From Tissierella praeacuta_A (GTDB taxonomy: Bacteria; Bacillota; Clostridia; Tissierellales; Tissierellaceae): 31,279 bases of DNA. Below, piece by piece: positions 1 through 5,915 of this stretch. The notes beneath the pieces are model-generated. The model was not told the origin of the DNA. It was given only the letters and a program-made list of their open reading frames with translations, and made no database searches. Position numbers and translations under genes: made by a program. Within the stretch, counting starts at the first letter, position 1. Each line of letters begins with the position of its first letter. The stretch spans positions 1-31,279 of the forward strand of contig NZ_JBEBOY010000038.1 of assembly GCF_040396155.1 (NCBI RefSeq), in the 5' to 3' direction.

Positions 1-1
1 A

Positions 2-664
2 AATAAATTATTTAATCCTTTAGAGGAAGTAGATAATACAAAAAATAATATATTATTGCTTCATGGAGATATATCTAATAATTCAAATTATCTTCCATTA
101 AATATTCAGGAATTAAATAATCTAAATATGGATTACATAGCATTGGGACATATTCACAAACCACAGATTATATCTGAAAGAATAGCCTACTGTGGTTGCC
201 CTGAACCTTTAGATTTTGGTGAATTAGGAGAAAGAGGCATAATTCAAGGATTGATAGATGAGAAAAAGTTAGAATTTGAATTTGTTCCATTTAGCAAAAG
301 AAAATTTATTGAAACTGAAATAAACATTGATGAAAGTATGGGGTATCTCGATATAATTAATGAGATAAAAAATATTAATGTGGGAAATAAAAAAATGGAT
401 TTTTTTAGAGTAAGACTTAATGGATTTATTCAGAGAAATATTATAGTAAAAGATTTAAATGAGGATTTAAACAACTATTTTTATCATATAGAATTAGTAG
501 ATAATACTATTTGGGACTATGATTTAAATCAGATAGAAGAGGAGAATAAAGACAATATAATTGGCAGGTTTATAGCTTCTATGAAAGAGAAAGGTTTGGA
601 CAAGCCTGTAGTAAAAGATGCATTATATTGGGGATTGGAAGTACTCTTAAAGGAGAGAAATTAG
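2..664 (+). CDS. YhaO/SbcD-like metallophosphoesterase (5' end missing)
   Basis: The reading frame is open from base 2, so this is the C-terminal part of a protein that starts before the window. The visible part carries two late motifs of calcineurin-type DNA nucleases, LHGD near the start and ALGHIHKP about 28 residues later, which supply metal-binding histidines. These are followed by a capping-domain-like region. In the SbcD/Mre11/YhaO family such proteins form a nuclease with an SMC-like ATPase, and the next gene encodes exactly such a partner. The TAG stop at 662-664 is only 2 bases before the partner's ATG, so the two genes are almost certainly co-transcribed and coupled. The family call is firm. 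YhaO rather than true SbcD is inferred from the YhaN-like neighbour. Confidence 0.85.
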   Translation, partial: NKLFNPLEEVDNTKNNILLLHGDISNNSNYLPLNIQELNNLNMDYIALGHIHKPQIISERIAYCGCPEPLDFGELGERGIIQGLIDEKKLEFEFVPFSKRKFIETEINIDESMGYLDIINEIKNINVGNKKMDFFRVRLNGFIQRNIIVKDLNEDLNNYFYHIELVDNTIWDYDLNQIEEENKDNIIGRFIASMKEKGLDKPVVKDALYWGLEVLLKERN

Positions 665-666
665 AT

Positions 667-3105
667 ATGCTTCTTAAAGAATTAAATTTAATTGGATTTG
701 GGAAATTCAAAAATAGAAGTATTATTTTAAAAGATGGCATCAATTTAATTTATGGAGAAAATGAGGCTGGGAAGTCTACTTTACATAACTTTATCAATGG
801 TATGTTTTATGGATTTTTAAAACCAAATGTGAAATCTACTTTATATTTAGAAGAATATGAGAAATATAATCCTTGGGATAAAAGCAAATATGCTGGCATC
901 ATAAGATTTGAATATAATGGAAAGATATATAGAATTGAAAGAGATTTCACTAAAGGAGAAGAAAGTACTAAGGTATTAGAAGAAACTACTGGAGAGGATA
1001 TTACTAGAAGTATAGATAATGGCTTGGGAAGAGTATTGCAGCCAGGTATTCATTTTTTCGGCTTTAACACTAGAGTTTTTTCTAATACAATATCCATTAA
1101 GCAATTGGAAACTAAAACAGATGATAAACTAGCTAATGAAGTAAAGGAAAAGTTAATTAATGTATCTACGGCTTTAGATGATACGATATCAATAGACTGG
1201 GCATTATCTGAGCTAAAAATAAGAATGATGGAAATTGGAACAGATAGAGCTCCTACAAAACCATATGCAAAAAATCTTAGAGAAATAGAGGAGCTTCAAT
1301 ATAAAAAGAAAAATATATTTTTAGAAAGAGATAATTATAGAGCATATCTAGAAGAGAAAATAAGATTAAATAATAATCTTGATGTGGAAATAAAAAAAAT
1401 AACTTCTTTAAAAGAAAAGCTATTAAATGTGGAAGCATTAGAAAAATATAAGACTTTAGAGGAAGCTAGAATATTATCAGATGAGATTGCAAACTTAGAA
1501 ATTAAAATAGAGAAATTATCATCCTATGCTAATATATCTATGAATCAATATAAGGAATGTATCAATTTAAATAACTCCATTGATTTTATAGATAAAGCTA
1601 TAGTTGAAAACAAATTAGAACTAGAAAATATAGAAAATAAATTAAAAGCCATAACTGAGAAAGACTCCGATGGTTATGATGAAAAGAAATTTCAAGAAAT
1701 AATTAAAGATTACAATAGCTATGAGGAAGTTGAAGAAGAGAAAAGTAAAATTTTATATAAAAAAGAAAATAATAAATTAGAATTTTTAAATAGAGATTTT
1801 AAAGGTTATGGGTATAAGATATCAAGATACAAAATATTGCAGGGCTTTATGATTATATTATCAATGATTATAATAATCATAGGGGTAGTATTAAATAGGT
1901 ATCTGATATTTGGTCTATCAATACCATTTATTGGTTTGTTTATCTGTTCTTATATTAAGGCTAAAAATATCAAACTAAATATAAAGGGTATAAAATATGA
2001 AATAGATACTATATATAATCATGAAAAGGAAAATCAGATTAGAATAGAAGAAATTGAAAAATTTCAAAAAGGTTTATTAGAGAAATACAATGTTGTAAAT
2101 AAATTGGAACTTAAAGGCTTATTAGATACATTACAGATTAAAACTTATACAAAGAAAGAACAGATTGACTTATATAAAGAATTAAATATAAGGAAGAAAT
2201 CTCTAATATATAAAATCAATGAAAATGAATTTAATAAAAAAGAAATAATAGTTAAATTAGAACAAATATTTCGTGAAAATAATGTTAAAAACATAGAAGA
2301 ATTTAGTCAGGGTATAGATAGACATGCTTTATTGGAAAAGTGTATGAAGGAAGTAGATGGAAAGAAAGAAGTTCTTAGAAGAGTATTAGGACAAAATACA
2401 ATAGATGATTTAATTGCTGAACTTGATGGTTTTCATTTAGATATGGGTAATTTTATTTTTGATATGAATAAAAATCAGATAAAATACCAGATTGATAGAG
2501 TTAATGAAAGTATATTAGATATTAGAATTGCATTAAAGGGAGCAGAAGAAAATCTTAATATCTTAGGAAAGAATATAGATAAGCTTGTTGAAATAGAGGA
2601 AGAACTTGACAGGAAGATGAAATATAAAGACATATTACAGAATAAATATAGTTCCCTAGAGTTGGCAGTTAATACTATTGAAGAGCTTTCAAAAGATATT
2701 CATAGTCAGTTTGCTCCATTTATAAATAAAAAAGTTAGTAATATAGTTGAAAGAATTACAGGAGGAAAATATAATAATATAAAGATTAGTGAATCTTTAA
2801 ATATTAGTGTTGAAAATCCCATTACTAAAGAAATAATAGAGCTTAACAGTTTAAGTGGGGGAACAATTGACCAACTATATTTTTCCCTTAGATTTGGTAT
2901 AATTAATTCTATGGGAAGTAACAAATTTCCTTTAATATTAGATGATTGTTTTATACAGTATGATGATAAGAGACTTGAAAATATGATAGGATTTTTAGTT
3001 GACATCTGTAAAGAAAGGCAGATTATTTTATTTACGTGTCATAATCGAGAGAAAAAAACATTAGAAAAATTAGGAGTAGAATTTAACTTGATTAATTTAA
3101 GTTAA
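667..3105 (+). CDS. YhaN/SbcC-like AAA ATPase with coiled coils and central membrane hairpin
   Basis: About 812 residues. The ATG at 667 is chosen over the upstream in-frame TTG at 628 because AAGGAGAG (650-657) sits at the right distance from it. The Walker A motif GENEAGKST is at residues 30-38, and the N-terminus matches RecF/SbcC-type ATPases. Long Glu/Lys/Leu-rich stretches on both sides of the middle look like coiled coil. Two adjacent hydrophobic segments lie at about residues 393-435, as known for YhaN of Bacillus but not for SbcC. Near the C-terminus come the ABC signature LSGG (about 729) and Walker B LILDDCF (about 755). This is the usual head-coil-head layout of an ATPase that works with a YhaO-type nuclease in DNA end processing, here probably at the membrane. 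Confidence 0.88.
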   Translation: MLLKELNLIGFGKFKNRSIILKDGINLIYGENEAGKSTLHNFINGMFYGFLKPNVKSTLYLEEYEKYNPWDKSKYAGIIRFEYNGKIYRIERDFTKGEESTKVLEETTGEDITRSIDNGLGRVLQPGIHFFGFNTRVFSNTISIKQLETKTDDKLANEVKEKLINVSTALDDTISIDWALSELKIRMMEIGTDRAPTKPYAKNLREIEELQYKKKNIFLERDNYRAYLEEKIRLNNNLDVEIKKITSLKEKLLNVEALEKYKTLEEARILSDEIANLEIKIEKLSSYANISMNQYKECINLNNSIDFIDKAIVENKLELENIENKLKAITEKDSDGYDEKKFQEIIKDYNSYEEVEEEKSKILYKKENNKLEFLNRDFKGYGYKISRYKILQGFMIILSMIIIIIGVVLNRYLIFGLSIPFIGLFICSYIKAKNIKLNIKGIKYEIDTIYNHEKENQIRIEEIEKFQKGLLEKYNVVNKLELKGLLDTLQIKTYTKKEQIDLYKELNIRKKSLIYKINENEFNKKEIIVKLEQIFRENNVKNIEEFSQGIDRHALLEKCMKEVDGKKEVLRRVLGQNTIDDLIAELDGFHLDMGNFIFDMNKNQIKYQIDRVNESILDIRIALKGAEENLNILGKNIDKLVEIEEELDRKMKYKDILQNKYSSLELAVNTIEELSKDIHSQFAPFINKKVSNIVERITGGKYNNIKISESLNISVENPITKEIIELNSLSGGTIDQLYFSLRFGIINSMGSNKFPLILDDCFIQYDDKRLENMIGFLVDICKERQIILFTCHNREKKTLEKLGVEFNLINLS

Positions 3106-3150
3106 AGCATTACATTAACTAACAATATGTTGAAAACACTAGGTTTTAAC

Positions 3151-3173
3151 TTAATGTTCATCAACAACATTAA
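3151..3173 (+). other. Stem-loop just before the ribosome binding site of the phosphoesterase
   Basis: TTAATGTT (3151-3158) and AACATTAA (3166-3173) form a perfect 8-bp inverted repeat with a 7-base loop. It ends 2 bases before the GAGGTGG ribosome binding site at 3176-3182. The rest of the 81-base gap after yhaN holds a second imperfect hairpin (3129-3150), and a third spans the yhaN stop (3082-3106). None has a T-run, so they are not ordinary terminators. Confidence 0.4.
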
Positions 3174-3186
3174 CTGAGGTGGTATA

Positions 3187-3870
3187 TTGATATTTGCTAT
3201 TGGTGATTTACATTTTGATAATACTGGTGAAAAGCCAATGGATGTATTTGGCGAAAGCTGGTTGAACCACGAGGAAAGAATAATAAGTAATTGGAAATCT
3301 ATTGTAGGGGAAGATGACTTAGTTTTATTAGCTGGCGATACATCATGGGCATTAAAACTTGAAGAAGCATATGATGATTTATTAAAAATAAATAAATTGC
3401 CTGGGAAAAAAATAATCATAAAAGGAAATCATGATTATTGGTGGAATAGTTTAAGGAAGTTAAATAATCTTGGATTAGAATCAATTGATTTTATTCAAAA
3501 TAACAGTTTTATATATAATAATGTTGGGATTGTAGGGACTAGAGGATGGTCATCCATAGATAGTAATATTGCTGATGAAAGGGATCATAAGGTATTTAAT
3601 AGGGAGTTAAATAGATTGAAACTATCTTTAGATTCCCTAAAAGAAGATGTAGATAAAATTATTGTGATGTTACATTATCCGCCTTTTAATCCTGACCTTA
3701 GTTCAAATGAATTTATTGATATAATGAAAGAATATAATGTTGACATCTGTATATATGGACATTTGCATTCTGCAGGGCATAAATATGCAGTTGAAGGAAT
3801 AGTTGAAGGAGTAGATGTCCATTGCATATCCAGTGATTATATTGATTTTATGCCAAAAAAAATATTATAG
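3187..3870 (+). CDS. Metallophosphoesterase (COG1768-type predicted phosphohydrolase)
   Basis: 227 residues. The start is TTG at 3187, placed by GAGGTGG at 3176-3182 and by the protein then opening directly with the family's first strand, IFAIGDLHFD. All the calcineurin-like metal motifs can be read: GDLH at about 6-9, AGDTSW near 50, GNHDYWW near 79, then HYPPFN and GHLHSAGH in the last third. The motif pattern and length suit the COG1768 group of predicted phosphohydrolases, whose substrate is unknown to me. It is followed 11 bases later by nagB and probably belongs to the same transcript. Whether it acts on nucleotides, phospholipids or nucleic acid cannot be told from the sequence. Confidence 0.82.
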   Translation: MIFAIGDLHFDNTGEKPMDVFGESWLNHEERIISNWKSIVGEDDLVLLAGDTSWALKLEEAYDDLLKINKLPGKKIIIKGNHDYWWNSLRKLNNLGLESIDFIQNNSFIYNNVGIVGTRGWSSIDSNIADERDHKVFNRELNRLKLSLDSLKEDVDKIIVMLHYPPFNPDLSSNEFIDIMKEYNVDICIYGHLHSAGHKYAVEGIVEGVDVHCISSDYIDFMPKKIL

Positions 3871-3881
3871 GGAGTGAAAAT

Positions 3882-4607
3882 ATGAAAATAATAGTTGAAA
3901 AGGATTATGAATCCATAAGTAAAATGGCTGGGAAGATATTTATAGAAGCAATAGCAAAGAAACCAGATATTATCTTAGGACTAGCTACTGGAAGCACACC
4001 AATTGGTATGTATAAAGAGATGATAAGAGCATATAAAGAAGAAGGGCTAGACTTTTCTAAAGTTAAGACCTTTAATTTAGATGAATATGTAGGACTATCT
4101 CCAGAGCATCTAAGTAGCTATAGATATTTTATGAATAATGAACTTTTTAATCATATTAATATAAATAAAGAGAATACGCATGTTCCTAATGGAAATGCAG
4201 AAAATGTAGAAGAGTACTGTAAGAAATATGATGAGATGATAAAAGAAGCAGGTGGAATAGATATTCAAGTATTAGGAATAGGACAAAATGGTCATATAGC
4301 TTTTAATGAACCAGATGATTCCTTATCTGTAGGAACAAATATTGTACAATTAGCAGAAAATACAATAAAAGCAAATTCAAGATTTTTTGATTCAATTGAA
4401 GAAGTGCCAAAGGCTGCAATAACAATGGGAATAGGTAGTATATTTAAAGCGCGAAAAATACTTCTTTTAGCAAGTGGAAAGAATAAGGCACCAATTATAA
4501 AAAAATTACTAAATTATAATAAAGTAACGACTCAGTTGCCAGCATCATTTTTATTACTTCATTCTGATGTAACTATTATAGCTGATGAGGAAGCTTATAA
4601 TGGCTAA
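3882..4607 (+). CDS. nagB: Glucosamine-6-phosphate deaminase
   Basis: 241 residues, the normal length for NagB. It converts glucosamine 6-phosphate to fructose 6-phosphate and ammonia, the last step in using amino sugars before glycolysis. The family motifs are clear: LGLATGSTPIGMYKEM at about 31-46 (phosphate-binding loop), FNLDEYVGL around residue 66 with the catalytic Asp, and GIGQNGHIAFNEP at about 131-143 with the active-site His. The start is the ATG with GGAGTG 6 bases upstream. No nagA deacetylase, sugar transporter or GntR-type regulator lies nearby, so the gene may serve recycled cell-wall amino sugars rather than a dedicated uptake operon. That last point is inference. Confidence 0.95.
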   Translation: MKIIVEKDYESISKMAGKIFIEAIAKKPDIILGLATGSTPIGMYKEMIRAYKEEGLDFSKVKTFNLDEYVGLSPEHLSSYRYFMNNELFNHININKENTHVPNGNAENVEEYCKKYDEMIKEAGGIDIQVLGIGQNGHIAFNEPDDSLSVGTNIVQLAENTIKANSRFFDSIEEVPKAAITMGIGSIFKARKILLLASGKNKAPIIKKLLNYNKVTTQLPASFLLLHSDVTIIADEEAYNG

Positions 4608-4621
4608 AGGAGGATATAAAA

Positions 4622-5164
4622 ATGATAGAGCTTGAAGTTAAAATTTTAAATGTTAATTTAGATGATATGGAGTTAAAATTAAAGGCTTTAGGTGCCACAT
4701 TAATAGATAAAGAACTTCAAGTAAATACATTAATAGATTCTAAAGAAAATTTTATACAAAGAAACCTAGATAGCTATTTGAGAATAAGAGAGACTAAGTC
4801 TATGTTAAACAATAACATTAAGTTTACATTAACTATGAAGAAGAACATCAATAGAGAAGGAATTAGAGAGAATATTGAAATCAATACAGATATATCTGAT
4901 AAAAATGCTATGCTGGAAATTCTCAAATCTCTAGGATATTGCGTACTAGAGGAAGGCTTTAAGGAAAGAACTTCTTATAGTTTCAAAAATATAAGATTTG
5001 ATTTAGATAAATGGGATGACTCTACTTATCCTTATCCATATATGGAGATTGAAGTTAATGATGAAGATGAACTTGAAGGTATAATTGAACTATTAAATAT
5101 CCCGAAAGAAAATATTTCAACTAAGTCTATAGTAGAACTTAGAAAGGAAGCAAACCTATTGTAA
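4622..5164 (+). CDS. cyaB: CYTH-domain protein, class IV adenylate cyclase-like (CyaB/thiTPase family)
   Basis: 180 residues, spanning one whole CYTH domain. The N-terminal ExExK signature is present as E3-L4-E5-V6-K7 and contributes acidic residues to the triphosphate tunnel. Further barrel strands carry YLRIRETK, FTLTMKKN and FDLDKWDD, and the acidic strand near the C-terminus reads YMEIEVND. These residues bind triphosphate and metal in tunnel enzymes. Sequence alone cannot decide between cyclic-AMP synthesis, thiamine-triphosphate hydrolysis and plain triphosphatase activity. AAAGGAGG at 4607-4614 precedes the ATG, and the gene starts 14 bases after nagB. No terminator follows. The next element is a hairpin that covers the ribosome binding site of the downstream small gene. 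Confidence 0.8.
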   Translation: MIELEVKILNVNLDDMELKLKALGATLIDKELQVNTLIDSKENFIQRNLDSYLRIRETKSMLNNNIKFTLTMKKNINREGIRENIEINTDISDKNAMLEILKSLGYCVLEEGFKERTSYSFKNIRFDLDKWDDSTYPYPYMEIEVNDEDELEGIIELLNIPKENISTKSIVELRKEANLL

Positions 5165-5170
5165 CAAAAA

Positions 5171-5212
5171 CCTTCCTATAAGAATAATATGTATTAATTC
5201 AATATAGGGAGG
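5171..5212 (+). promoter_or_regulatory. Hairpin that sequesters the ribosome binding site of the 64-residue gene
   Basis: CCTTCCTATA (5171-5180) pairs with TATAGGGAGG (5203-5212) over 10 base pairs, one of them a G-U wobble, around a 22-base loop. The 3' arm contains the whole AGGGAGG ribosome binding site, 9 bases before the ATG at 5222. There is no T-run after it, so it is not a terminator. It would hide the site in a folded mRNA; a role in control is inferred. Confidence 0.5.
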
Positions 5213-5221
5213 TTATATATT

Positions 5222-5416
5222 ATGCTGAATGGTTTATTTGGTGGTTGTGATGATAATAACAATATGTTATTGATTATTATCCTAATATTTTGCTTACTAG
5301 GTAATAATGATTGTGGATGCGATCGCGATAGAGATTGTTGTGATGGAGGAATCTTTGGCGGAGGCAATATAATATGGATACTTATACTATTATGCCTAGT
5401 TGGTGACTTTTTTTAA
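5222..5416 (+). CDS. Small Cys/Asp/Gly-rich hydrophobic protein, unknown function
   Basis: 64 residues with two hydrophobic stretches, about residues 15-27 (MLLIIILIFCLLG) and 50-62 (IIWILILLCLVG). They flank a polar centre rich in Cys, Asp, Arg and Gly. It starts at ATG with AGGGAGG upstream and ends directly before a good terminator. I do not recognise a named domain with certainty. The composition recalls short Cys-rich hydrophobic proteins common in Clostridia, some annotated as chorion-class high-cysteine proteins or tied to spore coats, but that is only resemblance. Its neighbour at 5523 has the same style. Coding status is supported by the ribosome binding site, own terminator and composition. 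Confidence 0.65.
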   Translation: MLNGLFGGCDDNNNMLLIIILIFCLLGNNDCGCDRDRDCCDGGIFGGGNIIWILILLCLVGDFF

Positions 5417-5443
5417 AAACAGCAGAAATTCTGCTGTTTTTTT
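5416..5443 (+). terminator. Rho-independent terminator after the 64-residue gene
   Basis: The stem is AAAACAGCAG / CTGCTGTTTT around a short AAATT loop, continuing into a T-run. It begins at the stop codon of the preceding small gene. Confidence 0.85.
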
Positions 5444-5466
5444 AATCTTTGAAAATATAGTAACAA

Positions 5467-5516
5467 CTTGTATGTTAATTTCATAAAATACAGTGAGGAA
5501 TAAATACAAGGAGGTT
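5467..5516 (+). promoter_or_regulatory. Possible pairing beside the ribosome binding site of the 67-residue gene
   Basis: CTTGTAT (5467-5473) is complementary to ATACAAG (5504-5510), which abuts the GGAGG of the next gene. AAC (5462-5464) can further pair with GTT (5514-5516). It is weaker than the hairpin before the previous small gene but similar in position. Confidence 0.3.
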
Positions 5517-5522
5517 ATTATA

Positions 5523-5726
5523 ATGACTGAAGAATTAGGTGCAAGATCAGAACGCAGAGGTATATTTGATAGATTAGGTTGTGAAGATGATTCATTACTA
5601 TTTTTCTTCCTGATATTAGTTATTATATTCTGTAATTCAGGATGCTTTAATGATAGAAATGATGACTCATTATTATTTTTCTTCCTTTTATTAGTAATAT
5701 TATTCTGTGGAGAAGGATGCTTCTAA
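5523..5726 (+). CDS. Small hydrophobic Cys protein with a tandem 21-residue repeat, unknown function
   Basis: 67 residues from the ATG at 5523, chosen over an in-frame GTG at 5493 because AAGGAGG (5508-5514) lies correctly before it. After a charged N-terminus (about 1-19) come two copies of one unit, residues 22-42 and 47-67. Each reads DDSLLFFFL, then a run of Leu/Ile/Val, then FC-x-x-GCF. The units are separated by NDRN. Each has one membrane-length hydrophobic core and two Cys, plus C20 before the first unit. This style resembles short high-cysteine proteins of Clostridia, perhaps spore- or membrane-associated. I cannot name a function. The gene stands alone between two terminators. Confidence 0.7.
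   Translation: MTEELGARSERRGIFDRLGCEDDSLLFFFLILVIIFCNSGCFNDRNDDSLLFFFLLLVILFCGEGCF
5586..5723 (+). repeat. In-frame internal duplication within the 67-residue protein gene
   Basis: Copy 1 is 5586-5648 and copy 2 is 5661-5723, a 75-base period. The proteins are nearly the same and the DNA is similar but differs at synonymous sites, so the duplication is not recent or its reading frame has been kept by selection. Confidence 0.8.
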
Positions 5727-5740
5727 ATATACCTAAGGTA

Positions 5741-5768
5741 AAAATCCCGTTTTGTACGGGATTTTTTT
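5741..5768 (+). terminator. Rho-independent terminator after the repeat mini-protein
   Basis: AAAATCCCGT pairs with ACGGGATTTT around the loop TTTGT, followed by more T. It isolates the small gene from ppsA. Confidence 0.88.
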
Positions 5769-5852
5769 GTGTATTTGCATAATATAAGGATTAAACTTGG
5801 GTAAAATATTAAGAAAAATTAATATAAATAACTCAAAAAAAACATTATATAG

Positions 5853-5889
5853 TATAGCACAATTAAATATATATGCTATAATATATAAT
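5853..5889 (+). promoter_or_regulatory. Promoter region of ppsA with an inverted repeat over the core
   Basis: An extended -10 is visible: TGC followed by TATAAT at 5877-5882, with a second TATAAT at 5884-5889. There is no good -35. TATAGCA (5853-5859) and TGCTATA (5874-5880) form a perfect inverted repeat with a 14-base spacer that overlaps the -10, which could be an operator. Confidence 0.5.
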
Positions 5890-5915
5890 ATAAAATCAAA
5901 TAGGAGGCTACACTA

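Noticed and set aside
3102..3419. Minus-strand open frame over the phosphoesterase start
   Set aside because: It is a shadow of the phosphoesterase gene, with low-complexity composition, no ribosome binding site and no recognisable motif.
5493..5522. GTG start ten codons upstream for the 67-residue gene
   Set aside because: The ribosome binding site AAGGAGG would then lie inside the gene and point to the ATG at 5523. The upstream residues are not like the rest.
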